NCBI RefSeq assembly: GCF_954871325.1
Contig: NC_088779.1
Coordinates: 29,963,752 to 30,027,751 of the forward strand
Source: Gordionus sp. m RMFG-2023
Taxonomy: Eukaryota; Nematomorpha; Gordioida; Chordodea; Parachordodidae
Length of the DNA stretch: 64,000 bases
Reading direction: 5' to 3'
Shown here: positions 23,345 through 34,656 of the stretch, one piece after another
Layout of the letters: each line of letters starts with the position of its first letter
Numbering within the stretch: the first letter of the stretch is position 1
Notes under the pieces: model-generated
What the model was told of the DNA's origin: nothing
The model's database searches: none
What the model saw: only the letters and a program-made list of their open reading frames with translations
Position numbers and translations under genes: made by a program

Positions 23345-25195
23345 TTGAAAAAGGAAGTTAAAAATTATCATAATTTGACCTTAAGTTTTACCCCAAAGAT
23401 AAAATGTGTATTTTTTTTAAATCGTTCAAAAAGTCTTCCAGTTTATATATAAAAATAAATTTTAAAAGAGAATATTTTAAACTGCCAACAAAATACTTTT
23501 ATATGGATGGGTTTTGATTTAATCGTCAACATGTTTCATTTAAATCATCACAACACTGTAATATAATGTATTTTAAATATAATATTTTTTATAGGATGAT
23601 TTTTTATATACATATTTTTTTACATACTTTTTTTCTGGTATATCTTTCGATCGCTAATTTTGTTTAAATAGATTTTTTCTAAATATTTTTTTTATTTTAT
23701 CGAAATATATTTTTTTCTAAATATATATTTCAGGCGGTTTCATCAGGTTCAAAAATTTCGAAGTGATAGTACTGTATTGTATGGGTTAAATCATTAACAA
23801 AATAAATAAAATAATACTATATCATACTGATCAGGTAAATTTTTTTTATTTAAATATCTTTATTTTACAGATTCCATGAACATTAAATCTCAATATTGAT
23901 AGTAATCTTTATGACTTACACAGAATTTAAACTTAAAATCAGCCACCACACACCCTTAAAGTAATTAAATTATACTGTGTTCTCGGGTATAGGCTCTTTT
24001 TCTGCCCACTCCTTTTTTTTAATAAGCCTATAGAGGTTTAAGTTACATTTTTCGAAATGTTGCGCCTACAAGTACGTTCGGCCTGCCCACAAACGTGTGG
24101 AGGGCTCCTCATATTTTCACTTTTATACCCAAATTAAATTAGTTCCAATCAGATGGAAATGAGGAAAACCTAGCGTAGCTCTGTTGAACCTTCAACGTTA
24201 GAGGGCAAAAGCGCTATATATCAAGTATCCGTTTTCTAAATATATTATTTGGCAAATTTTGTAAGATTGCCTAATCTTACAAGCTTAAAAAAAAACTAAA
24301 ACCCGAAGAAATAGGTATTTCCGGATTATTGCCAATTCCACCTGGCGATCATGGGAAGACATTATCACAAAATGTTGCTGGCAAAAATTAGGGATAAATG
24401 CACAGATGGATTTTATAAATTGGGAACTAGTCGTGGTCATTTATCTAGTCATTATGCTTAGTCACAGTAGTTTGAGCTAGCAAAAAAAAAATAATTTCAT
24501 TAACGTTGGGAGATGTGCCACCAAGTGATTTATCCTTAGAAACAATGGTTTGAAATGTCTTCAATAGGATCTGAGCAAGGATTTAAAGCTGACATAGAGA
24601 ACAAAATTGCGCTATGAATAGATGTGAATGCAATGGCATCTTAGCGTATCTTGCAATTCTCATTGTCTTTACAAATACTATGTGTCAAAATATATGACTA
24701 TATTTATATTTTAAAATGAAAATAAAAAAAAAATAAAATCTTGAAAGATTTTAATAGGGAAGGCTTGCTACCAGCTGTTAAATAATATAGCGTAACATAA
24801 AATTTAGCCGTAAAAGGAATTAGTAATTTATCTTCTAGCGTATAAAATAGAGAAGGAAGGGGGGAGTGGGAAATAAAAATCCCCACCCCTTTTCCCAAAT
24901 GTGCCTTGGTTTATAAAAACAATAAGGAATATTACCCCATATCAAAAAAAAAAACTAAAAAAAAATTGATAATTTTTTGATTCAATCCATATCACATCTT
25001 TCTTTCAATCATTTTCCATTTCTAAGGAAATACTTCTTTTTTTTCTTTCAATTTTTAATTCGTGTTACTTAATATTTATATTTTTTTTAAATACTTCCTT
25101 ATATACGAGAATGACATATCTCGATTATCTTACAGTGAAGGGTGATAATTTGCAAAAACTCCACCCCAAACGCGCTCCCTTCAAGATGTATCATT
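23345..25195. other. Gene-poor stretch; one short coding-like patch
   Basis: Mostly AT-rich. Plus-strand 24290-24465 contains coding-like words in two frames (EEIGISGLLPIPPGDH and KIRDKCTDGFYKLGTSRGH) in a more GC-rich patch. This may be a decayed element, but I recognise no family. Confidence 0.25.
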
Positions 25196-25200
25196 TGCAC

Positions 25201-25263
25201 CACTCGGCCCGACCCGACCCGACCCAACCCGGCCCGACCCGACCCGACCCGACCCGACCCGAA
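25201..25263. repeat. (CCCGA)n tandem repeat
   Basis: About twelve copies of GACCC/CCCGA with a few variants (CCAAC, CCGGC). The same pentamer appears in shorter form at 52790-52940, 54050-54135 and 57268-57310, always near GC-rich MITE ends. Confidence 0.9.
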
Positions 25264-25497
25264 CTTGCTAATTAAAACTCCAATTTAAAAAATTTTTTTT
25301 TCATAATTTTTAAAACTTTTTCTATCAGAAAAATACGTTTATAAAAAAAAAGATGGATTAATTTTTTTTATATAAAAAGAAAAAATGGTGATAAAATTCC
25401 TCATACCGCTTTTTTTTCCACGATGGATTTCTCGGGTGTCGAGTTGATTGGTGAGTTAAAATATTTTTATTTTATTTATTTTTAATTTGAATATTGT

Positions 25498-25650
25498 TTC
25501 AGAGACCTGTACGGGCCCTAAGCTCGACCCGGGTACACGGGCCGGCCCTAAGCTCGACCCGGGTACACGGGTCCGGCCCGTATTTAAATTTTTTTTTAAA
25601 ATTTACCTGGGCCGGAGCCGTACAAAAAGTAACCTCTGCAGGCAGGTCTC
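25498..25650. mobile_element. GC-rich hAT-like MITE (CAGAGACCTG ... CAGGTCTCTG)
   Basis: Ends are CAGAGACCTGTACGGGCC and CTCTGCAGGCAGGTCTCTG, which are inverse of each other. The interior is a directly repeated 39-bp CTAAGCTCGACCCGGGTACA block, an AT core, then CTGGGCCGGAGCC. CAGAG...CTCTG ends suit hAT. The right end runs straight into the minisatellite at 25643. Confidence 0.65.
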
Positions 25651-25826
25651 TGTAATTGTTCGGGTCTCTGTAATTGTTCGGGTCTCTGTAATTGTTCAGG
25701 TCTCTGTAATTGTTCGGGTCTCTGTAATTGTTCGGGTCTCTGTAATTGTTCGGGTCTCTGTAATTGTTCGGGTCTCTGTAATTGTTCAGGTCTCTGGAAT
25801 TTTTCAGGTCTCTGTAATTGTTTAGC
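25643..25826. repeat. 18-bp minisatellite derived from a MITE end
   Basis: Ten copies of the 18-bp unit GGTCTCTGTAATTGTTCG, with C/T or G/A variants in a few. The unit contains the CAGGTCTCTG terminus of the adjoining element, so the array seems to have expanded from that end. It reads open in all frames because 18 is a multiple of three; the NYRDPNNYRDP-type peptides are not evidence of a gene. Confidence 0.93.
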
Positions 25827-26024
25827 ATCGACAATATTTTTTTTTTTTGCAATATTTTCTATTAAATTTAAGCTTGTTTGACAGTTAAAAGGTTTCAAAT
25901 GATTCTTGAACAGAGATCTGCAAATGCAAAGCGCAGAAAAAAAGTTTCTAAGGGCCGAGCAAGATGACTTGCGTAAAATATTTGCGTGTTTTTTTAAAAA
26001 AAAATATGGGTAATCTTTTTTTTT

Positions 26025-26196
<172 letters not shown>

Positions 26197-26589
26197 TTCT
26201 TATATAAATAATAATATGTAAAAAAATTTTTTTTAATGCAGCCTACAAAGAAGGTAATTTATATTAAATTACGATTATTTAAAAATTTAATTTAATTTAC
26301 TTTAAATTTGACGTCTTTTTTTTTATATATTACCAAATTAAAGAATATTCATTCACACATATATATAAATGAGAGGAATATTTTCTATCCAGTTCTGAGG
26401 ATGTTTGCCTTAAGATTCCCTCCATAAACGCTCAATACGTTGAGTATGGGTCTATAAAGTTTCTGGCTGTGATTGGCCGAGTAACGATCATATCCATTTT
26501 CATTAAGATTTGTTATAACTAGAAAAGAAAAAGATATTAAATTTTTTAGAATTTATCAATATTTAATTTAACCCCCCCCCACCATTTAT

Positions 26590-26760
26590 CCGCCATTATA
26601 GTAGAATCTAAACGACTCCCAGAAAAAATATTACGCAAAGCCTGAAAATTTTGCTCATAGAAGAAGGAAACAAGAGTCTAGACATATATTATCGGAATCT
26701 CCAGGCCTGGAAGCAATATTTTTCTGGCTAATATATCGAGTTGTTAGCCTTTTTGAAATG
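26590..26760. mobile_element. Fold-back MITE copy, GTTAAACGGCTA family
   Basis: Contains AAAAAATATTACGCAAAGCC, TTTTGCTCATAGAAGAAGG, TCTAGACATATATTATCGG and GCTAATATATCGAGTTGTTAG, in the same order as the 39040-39263 copy. Neither end is intact. Confidence 0.55.
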
Positions 26761-26769
26761 TGTTTACTG

Positions 26770-27400
26770 ATTAAAAGGTTTCTTCATCCCTTTTTTTTTT
26801 CAGTTTTTCAGCAATAAAAAAATTTCCATCATTCCTTGTTATCCCATCTTACAAACCCAAATGGTATTTTGATTTTAAGAATTCTCCCTGTCTTATTTTT
26901 CCTTTTTCAAAGTATACATGGAATTCATCTCATTCTATCACTCACACATGCCTGGGCATGTCAGCGAATTTTTCTAAATATTAGCATACCCCCTCAAAAA
27001 ACAAACTTATTGACAAATTTTATAGATATAATTTTACCATTTTTTCCGATAAATACCTTTGTACCAAAACCCTATATAAATGAAGACTGTCTCTTATAGA
27101 AGTTCCTGGACACATAACAAGATATAAATGGATGAAGAAATTTGTTCACAGGGAAGATTGATATTTTCGAATATAGTGCCTAATTAAATAAAATTAAAAA
27201 TGAATACCATTAAACCCCCCCCCCCTCCCCACTTACAGAAATAGGTGCTTGAACATGTTGAGGCATCTTATTCTAGAAGATTGCTGCATTTGTCTACATT
27301 TTCATGCAATTAAATTTGTTTTTATATATTTTTATTTATATGAATTACTTTCAAATTTCAAATTTTATTTTTTTAAAAAAAAATAGATTGGATCCGCGAT
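26770..27400. other. No gene seen
   Basis: A plus-strand frame at 26836-27099 is open for 87 codons (MLSHLTNPNGILILRILPVL at its start) but has low-complexity hydrophobic content and no family resemblance. A poly-C tract lies at 27213-27226. Confidence 0.3.
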
Positions 27401-27404
27401 AAGA

Positions 27405-27719
27405 TTAAGATCCGGAGAATAATTGAAAGAAAATGTAGGATTTTTTGAAAAAAAAAAGAATAAATATTTCTAGGAAAATGATTAAAATTATAAGCGCCAA
27501 AAAAGGAATATAATCAATAACAAAGGAGTTAAGATGAGATTTTTCCCTAAGCGGCTTAGTTGGGCCCGAATAAAAATTCAGGACTTGAGACTCAGAGAGT
27601 CGAATCGACATTCGAACGAGTTGGAGACAGTTCAATTTTAAATCCCTTCTAAGGGTACCAATATAATTTGAAGAAAAAAATATTAAACTAAATAAAATGG
27701 CATTCATTATTATATTCAT
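27405..27719 (-). CDS. Unidentified 104-residue open frame with two hydrophobic segments
   Basis: Starts MNIIMNAILFSLIFFSS, which could be a signal peptide or membrane anchor. A polar middle follows (LKLNCLQLVRMSIRLSESQ, TKPLREKSHLN), then a strongly hydrophobic stretch YIPFLALIILIIFLEIFILF. That could be a small membrane protein, or an exon running into intron sequence. No homology is recognised, and the AT-rich context makes chance hydrophobic frames common. Confidence 0.25.
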   Translation of the reverse strand: MNIIMNAILFSLIFFSSNYIGTLRRDLKLNCLQLVRMSIRLSESQVLNFYSGPTKPLREKSHLNSFVIDYIPFLALIILIIFLEIFILFFFKKSYIFFQLFSGS

Positions 27720-28965
27720 TCGTAAATATTTATTTATTTATCATTTCATTATATTCTCATTCTTTGATTAATTATATCTTTTCATATCTCATGTTTATTT
27801 TTATTTTTTTTTTGTGGAGTTAAAATGAAAATATCTTTTTTTTTTCTCATAAGGATCGGGTCCATTTTTAATTAGATAGGATTCACTAAATTCTAACGGA
27901 TTTGGAAAGTAACTGAAAAAGTAACTTTTGTTTTTTTTTCCGACTCAATTCATAGATTAAAAAAATAATAATTAACAAGGTAGATCAACAATGATGTTAT
28001 CAGTGACAATGATAATATGAGAGTACGAGAGCATATATTTGTCGGGAATATTTAATAATTATCATTTTTAGCATCAGTTCTCGCAGAACACACTTAAAAA
28101 GAAATATTGCTATATTTTATCTCCGTTGTCACAAATATAATTAAAAAATAATGCATTGACATATTTAAGGGGCTGTCAATCTGATATTTGACACCCCCCC
28201 CCCCACTTCACCTCACACCCTATTACAACTTCAAAATTAAATTATATAAAACGATAGAGAGAGAACAAAATAAATGTATTATTTTTTTACAACCAAAAAG
28301 TAAATAAAACATTTATTAAAAAATGAATGTTGGAATATTGGCAATTTAACGCCTATTTTAGACCCTTATCCACTAAAACATAAAATGCTATATCAATTAA
28401 TAAAATGTAACTCAAAAGGTATCTGTAAAATACGATCGGTTGATATAACTCCTACAGTGAACTCCTAAATTATAAAATGAGATAAATTTAAAATTACATA
28501 CATACATAAACCAAATTTAGTATTTTATTAGCCAACTATTTTTAGATATTTATTTTATTTTATTTTATTTTATTTTTCTAAATTATATATTTCTATTAAT
28601 TATTTCAACTGGAGTCTATTTATAACGTGTAAAAGTATATAAACCTTTTAAACTAAACTGGAAAAAAATAAATGAATTAAGGTTTTTTATATATAAAAAA
28701 TGAAATTATAATGGATAAGATTTAAAAAAATATTTAATAAGCTACAATTTAATTTTACACTTTATTACACACTTTAGTATAATTTACAACTATGCTTTTT
28801 TGTTCATTTAGGGCTAGGAATGAACAATTTTATTGCTTATTATGGCTATCGTTCACAAATTATTTTGCCATATCTAATTTCTCGTATAGGATATATGTGT
28901 CCTAACAGAAGCGTTTCAGCGATAGTGTTTTTATGTTAATTTAAACAAATATTTTAAAATTAATG
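27720..28965. other. No gene seen
   Basis: AT-rich sequence with a poly-C tract (about 28193-28204) and a short (TTTTA)n run at 28547-28575. No exon-like sequence is evident on either strand. Confidence 0.4.
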
Positions 28966-28973
28966 AAAATTAA

Positions 28974-29143
28974 CAGAGTTGTTAAAAGATACTTTTTAAA
29001 TGGATCTAGATACAGGTACATCGTCTAAAATAATATCTAGGTACAGATATTTTGATCAAAAATCTATCTAGATACAGATACCACATTTTTATATCTAGAT
29101 TCAGAATCTAGATACTTGTATCTTAGAACCTTTAACAACTCTG
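28974..29143. mobile_element. hAT-type MITE, CAGAGTTGTTAAA family (copy 2), perfect 8-bp target duplication
   Basis: 170 bp with ends CAGAGTTGTTAAAAGATAC and its inverse (CTTTAACAACTCTG). The flanks are AAAATTAA at 28966-28973 and 29144-29151, an exact 8-bp duplication. Internal GATCTAGATAC/GTATCTAGAT words form further inverted pairs. The ends and duplication length place it with hAT-mobilised elements. It has no coding capacity. Confidence 0.9.
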
Positions 29144-29154
29144 AAAATTAACAA

Positions 29155-30383
29155 TGAAAGGACGATGCCATTCGATCTCTCAAACACTTCAATTAGTCTC
29201 TAGCCCAAGAGTGTGACTATACTGGGGGGGGGAAAATTATCGCCTGCATAATTTCTTCTTTATTAATATAGTTTATTAAGTTTATAACCACTTTTAGTCC
29301 CTCCTTTGCACAATGAGCTTCATAATGATTTATAAGTAAAAAAAAATCACGCTTTCTTTTAATAAAATCCGAAAAAAATAAATTATTTGGCTCTTGAGCT
29401 TGCTTGCTTTCAGGTTAAACCTTTGTTAAAATCTAGGCCTGTCCCTGCCAGAAACTGAAGTATTAATTGTTGTATTCAAATGAAATATTTATTTTATTTT
29501 ATAAATTTGAATGTTATTTTATGGAAAATATTATGGTGAAATGAACTTTAAACTAAAGATAATATTATTGGTTTTGAATATTATAGAAAAGTGTATATAT
29601 AATCGAGGATATTTTTCTTGTTAAATAATCATGATTTTACGAACTTAATTTTTAATCTTTTAATTTTAATTTTTTTTTATATTATTTTAATTTCTTATTT
29701 TATTTATAATTATGTAATTGGTATTTATATTAATTAATAAAGTATTAGTAGTTAATTTATTTATACTATTTATTTTATTCTCTAAATTCTCTCAACCATT
29801 ATAATTGTTGGCCGAACATGATGTTCTATGGACATATTCAGTCTACTTAAAATACTAAAATTTGACAATGGTCTTCCAATCCTAGAAATGTCTTTTATTT
29901 TACATTAATTTTCTTTTAATTCCATGCACTGAAATTAAATACGCGATAACTTTGATAATTTAATGATTTTTTTTAAGCATTAGGCTCTGGCCTAAATTAT
30001 GGGGCCTAAATTTTGTACAAGTTATAAATAATATTTTAGAAAAATATTTTCAAAATTTTATTGAGAATCGTAATAGCTTTTGACCTATTTTTTATAAAAT
30101 AAAATGACTGATTTTAAACAAACCAATCATGTGAGAATATGGGAAATGATCGGTAGAGTAAGCAATTGTTAATTTTGAACAGAAGCTAACAGAAAACTCT
30201 TATATCGAATTGACCTTATAAATTGTATAATAGCATTTTATATTTAAACAAAATTGATACATTTTCTATAGGTATGGGTGGATATTTATATACATTTTTT
30301 TTTCGTAAAATAATCAAATATATATCTTATTTTTATTAATATTGAAATTAGAAAATGAAGATTTTAATTATAAATGAACAAAG
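29155..30383. other. Downstream flank of the ADAM10-like gene, no further exon seen
   Basis: AT-rich with no recognisable continuation of the metalloprotease. I looked for cysteine-rich ADAM10 C-terminal sequence on the minus strand and found none. A poly-G tract lies at 29225. Confidence 0.4.
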
Positions 30384-32603
30384 CTAAAAATATAAGCAAA
30401 ATACGGTGTAAAAAAAATATTTCAAAATGACCATCGATATTAAACAAAAATTAATTGTATATGATTTCGTAGCATATGAACGATTTTCCCGGTTTTCTTG
30501 AAATAAAAATTTGCTTAACCGTTCATTATTTCTTTTATTAAAATTTAACTTGCAATTATAGGAGTCACTATCATTAGAAATCGTATTGTAACCATAACCA
30601 CTATTTTGACAAAATTCGTTACAACATTCGTCATTTAAGGGAGTGCATACATATCCCTTTTCCCTCCTCAATGTGCAACCTCTGCCTTGTTTGTTTTTAT
30701 TTTCATTCTTTTGTTTGGAAACATCAGATATGCCCCGCGGATGATACAAAGGTGTGTCTTTAAACTTGATTAAATCGGGATCGGATGTATTTGCGAGGGG
30801 TAATTTGGTAGGTTCGTAATAATTATTCGAATCTTGAAGGCTCGATAACAGGTGCCCATTATCGAAGTTCGTCGGAGTAGGAGGGTTGCAACATGGATCC
30901 CACTTTTCGCATGTCTCAGCAGGTCCACAATCGCATTCTTCTCCAAAATCGATTACACCGTTACCACACCCTGAGATATCTAAGCAAGTTCCTTTTATTC
31001 TTAACACTTTGGTTATTTGCTCTTTGCTGCATTCCGAAAAAAGCCAGTTAATTCTCCTTCCGCCTATTGAAGCATCGCTAAACATTAGATACGTACCGTT
31101 GTTGGGTCCACCTCCCATGCATTTGGTTACATTATCGTGATAACTGCCCAGCGCGTGTCCTAACTCATGCGTAACAGTTATCAACGATGTGTGCTGAGCT
31201 ACTAGCTTGCCATTATGCATGATCGTAAATATTCCAGTGTTGAAACTATATTCTTTCCCATTCTTTTCCAAACATCCTCTAATCTGACAAATACCTCCTG
31301 CTCTTCCGTTTATATTAGGGTCAGCTATCCACGTTAAACCTAGGATTCCTTCTGCTAATGTTCTACATGTAAAAGCTAATGACAAACAATAACCTGACCA
31401 ATCATACTCTGAAAAAGAGTTAAGATAATCGCTAGCGTTGATGAGATGATTATTTAATTTATAGCCTGTAATATTATCATCTTTAAATAGAGTAACATTC
31501 TTAACCATAAATCCAAAATTATCGGCAGCGTTATCGCCATCAAAATCGACAGTCCGATACAGGCTATCTGCTGCAAGTATGTGGAATATCATTTCATCTA
31601 CAGGATTTTTCCCTGCTTCCTTCATACATTGTACATACTTATGATCAGCTACCAAATTTAGGCTGCATGTTTTACTATAACTATTAGACTTTAAAGCCTG
31701 GTTAATGGATTTAAACATCCAAATTATGTCATTTTTTTCTTGAAGGATTTTGTTTTTTTTGTTTGAAATGCTTTCATTTTGAAAAATACCTTTCACATAT
31801 GGTTGATTAAACATAGGGTGTAAAATATATTTTGGTTTATAAATCAAAGACGCTTGGCGCCTTTTTAATTTTGTGAATACATCATTGTTAGTGTATGCAT
31901 TTGATAATTCGATGTTTTTTAAATCAGTATCACGATAAATAATAACACTCGAAGAACTACCTTTCTGGTTTGGACTATACGTTTTGGTAGAAAATTTTAG
32001 ATTATTTGTGATAGGCTCTATATTATACGTAACGTTTTTGTATATAATAACTGCAGAAAATCTTGATCCTAATAAACTGCCAATTATGCTAGATTTGGAG
32101 TCTCCAAAAACAATTCCAGTATATATATGAGCATTCTGTAGGGATGACAACAGATGTGTAGTAAATTCATTTCCTTGATACACATTAATGAAGGATTCCG
32201 GTGATAAGATTTTGATCGAATGCTTCAGTCTTATTTTAAATGTTTGGTTATAAGCTTTTATGATCCCCTTTATGCTATTTCTATGGTTAGTTATAAATTT
32301 GTTTACACTATCCGTATTATTATTCCAATAAACATTCCGGCCTGTATTAGGTATCTTGTAATTTAACCTAGCCGAAGTGTCATTTTCGACATGTATATTA
32401 GATATGATAGAAATCATTCTCTTTGACATCTCCTCATTTGTTTTAATAGTCACGTGGGCTATTTCGTAATATGTCAAATCATCAATTAACCTCGCTTGAA
32501 ATAGTGTAAATATGTATGTAACCAATATATATATTTTTCTCAAGAAAATCCGTGAATTATTAGACCGACCTCCCATTCGGAAAAGTCGTAAGGTGATGTA
32601 CAT
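30384..32603 (-). CDS. Intronless ADAM10-like (kuzbanian-type) metalloprotease
   Basis: An uninterrupted 739-codon frame for a secreted or membrane zinc protease; family members shed cell-surface proteins such as Notch. A hydrophobic stretch at about residues 21-38 (KIYILVTYIFTLF) fits a signal peptide; starts at residue 1 or 10 are possible. A prodomain follows with the ADAM10-type HIYTGIVFGDS and NIEPITNNLKF elements. The catalytic domain runs from about 308 (CSLNLVADHKYV) through GLTWIADPNINGRAGGICQ to the complete zinc motif HELGHALGSYHD at about 478. A disintegrin-like domain starts near 545 (CGNGVIDFGEECDCG) and is split by a ~60-residue polar insert. The protein then ends in a hydrophobic tail (about 713-736). 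The rest of the ADAM10 cysteine-rich region, its transmembrane helix and cytoplasmic tail are absent. The prodomain has no cysteine, so the usual cysteine switch is missing. An intact 2.2-kb frame without introns suggests a retrocopy that stayed under selection, or one huge exon. Confidence 0.92.
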   Translation of the reverse strand: MYITLRLFRMGGRSNNSRIFLRKIYILVTYIFTLFQARLIDDLTYYEIAHVTIKTNEEMSKRMISIISNIHVENDTSARLNYKIPNTGRNVYWNNNTDSVNKFITNHRNSIKGIIKAYNQTFKIRLKHSIKILSPESFINVYQGNEFTTHLLSSLQNAHIYTGIVFGDSKSSIIGSLLGSRFSAVIIYKNVTYNIEPITNNLKFSTKTYSPNQKGSSSSVIIYRDTDLKNIELSNAYTNNDVFTKLKRRQASLIYKPKYILHPMFNQPYVKGIFQNESISNKKNKILQEKNDIIWMFKSINQALKSNSYSKTCSLNLVADHKYVQCMKEAGKNPVDEMIFHILAADSLYRTVDFDGDNAADNFGFMVKNVTLFKDDNITGYKLNNHLINASDYLNSFSEYDWSGYCLSLAFTCRTLAEGILGLTWIADPNINGRAGGICQIRGCLEKNGKEYSFNTGIFTIMHNGKLVAQHTSLITVTHELGHALGSYHDNVTKCMGGGPNNGTYLMFSDASIGGRRINWLFSECSKEQITKVLRIKGTCLDISGCGNGVIDFGEECDCGPAETCEKWDPCCNPPTPTNFDNGHLLSSLQDSNNYYEPTKLPLANTSDPDLIKFKDTPLYHPRGISDVSKQKNENKNKQGRGCTLRREKGYVCTPLNDECCNEFCQNSGYGYNTISNDSDSYNCKLNFNKRNNERLSKFLFQENRENRSYATKSYTINFCLISMVILKYFFYTVFCLYF

Positions 32604-32824
32604 TTGCGCTATGTTTCATACTCGAATATAAAGCATTATAAGCTCTTTTAAATCTTATAGAAAACATAAGGAATTAATAAAATATATATAATCTTAGAAG
32701 TTTACATTATTTATTATTAATTTAATTCCAAATTTTCCATTGTTTGATTATAAATTGTTAAACTGAAACATTTTATCGGGATAAAATGTCGTATATTATT
32801 TGTCATATTTTTTTTTCAGTATAT

Positions 32825-32905
32825 TTTGATTGGAAAGATCTGCAAAGCTCGGCTGGGTCCTGTCAAAAGTCGCAAGGTCTGGATCCCAAGCCTGGCTAAA
32901 CAAAT
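32825..32905. mobile_element. GC-rich hAT-like MITE end fragment
   Basis: AGATCTGCAAAGCTCGGCTG followed by GGGTCCTGTC and GGATCCCAAGCCTGGC resembles the AGATCTGCAAA terminus of the copy at 43925. It is short and isolated, about 220 bp upstream of the ADAM10-like start. Confidence 0.4.
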
Positions 32906-33914
32906 TCTAAAAATATAGTAACTGGTCTTTGTTGTAATATCCAAATTAGAAGAATGAATAAAAATAAAGATTTATTATTCAGATTAAATAAAGTTCAAGT
33001 TTTTGAGTTTGTTTGTTGTTTAAACACTATGTAAATGAATAGTATAGAGGAAGTAGGAATATTGCGGAATCCATGGGGATTAAGGGAATATTTAGGTTTT
33101 AAATCATTTTTTTCGAGAGCCATTTTTAAAAATTTTGAAATTCGATTCGACCGGAAATGGATAGCAGCACGCTAAGAAAATGTAAATTTCGAAACAATTT
33201 TGCCTCGGAACTTTAGAAAACTACTCTTAAATTTATATTGATTTGTTTTTTTTTATACAAATTTTTCATAGTTTATGTGGTAAATAAAAAATGTCGGAAA
33301 TTTCTAAAATAACTTCCATATATATTTAATTTATCATTATAACAAAATAAATTTTAAACGATGGATTTGGTTATTCGATCATCATTTTTCTCTCTCACTA
33401 ATCCATAGTGATTGACTGATGTCTTACATGCATATCATATAATATTGTCATAAGATTTGGTCTGGGGGGGGGGATAATAAAATTTTTTTAAGAAATATTA
33501 TTGTTAATTAAAAATACTAAGCATAAATTTATTAGGACTCATAACTATTTCTAATACACAATTTTAAACTAATGTGAATTAAAAAAATTATATATATGAA
33601 CCGGCATTGAAAAACTATAAAATAAATGTGAATTATAAAATATAAAGTGAATATAACCCACGATATGAATCACTTTAAATTACCCAAAATTGAAATTTGA
33701 ATTTTTTTAGCTTTTAAAATATATAAAGTATAAAAAATTTAAATGTTGGAAATATAAATTAATGCACAAAGAGTTTCTTAGGGAATAATTGTATTTTGTA
33801 TGTTTTGAGCTAATTTTTCAATTACTCATCCTTGCTTGTCTTTAAATGCCTATGAATATTCAAAAGATCCAAATCATTCAATCTACTTTCAGATGTTGTA
33901 TTTCATATGGTTGT

Positions 33915-34345
33915 CTTTCACAGACTTACAGGGCCGCTCCCCGAGCCGGACCGTATTTTAATTTTTTATAATATACCCGGGCCGGGCCCATTTCCGGTTT
34001 TACACATCCGGTTTTCGATATTAATAAAATGTCCATCATATTTATTTTTATGTCATTTTAAAGAACTTTTATTAAGCTACAAAATAAAATTTAAATTATT
34101 TTTTTAACATGATTATTTCTCGAGATATATTTCAAACTAAATGAGGTGCATTTTTATAAAAAATAATTTTTTATAAAAAAAAACACCCGGCGGCTGGAGT
34201 TCTAGAAATTGCCATTATTTTTCAAAAAAATGCATTATGGGCCAGGCCTGAAATTTTTTTTTAAAAAAAACCGGGGCCGGAAAAAATTTTTAAAAAAAAA
34301 TCTGGGCCGTGTCCTGCAAATGGTACCTCTGCAAGGCTCTGTTAT
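33915..34345. mobile_element. GC-rich hAT-like MITE, composite
   Basis: Left part: ACAGACTTACAGGGCCGCTC, CGAGCCGGACCG, CCCGGGCCGGGCCC. Right part: CCGGGGCCGG, CTGGGCCGTGTCCTGCAAAT and the characteristic GGTACCTCTGCAAGGCTCTG terminus. The middle is AT-rich. Spacing suggests two nested or adjacent copies. Confidence 0.5.
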
Positions 34346-34656
34346 TCTTCTTAAAAAAGAGAATGTTCTCTTATTAGTTTACTAAAGAGCTGCTAATATA
34401 TATATATAACCATTTTAATACATTGGAAGTATAATCTAAAATGTGTTTGTGATAATGCAAAGCATCCATAGCATTTTTTGGGATTGTATCAACCATAGTT
34501 AATCTTTAAATCATAGTTATTCAGCTACTAAGGCATCATAAGATATTTTAACATCTTCATGATAAAAATCTAACAAATATTTATTTCTTTTTTCTATCAC
34601 CATATGAAAAAGGTTGGGAGAGGGGTCATTTGTTTTATAATACTCTTCTATTGATC

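Noticed and set aside
22977-23371. Two overlapping 120-codon repetitive proteins
   Set aside because: They are translations of the 16-bp array in the foldback element; all frames are open for arithmetic reasons.
25201-25263. Possible telomere-like or rDNA GC repeat
   Set aside because: The unit CCCGA differs from known animal telomere units, the run is short, and the same pentamer recurs in dispersed MITE-like islands.
25487-25898. Repetitive peptide frames on both strands
   Set aside because: They come from the 18-bp minisatellite; every frame is open and there is no start or domain context.
30886-31140. Open frame opposite the metalloprotease
   Set aside because: It is antisense to strongly recognisable ADAM10-like coding sequence.
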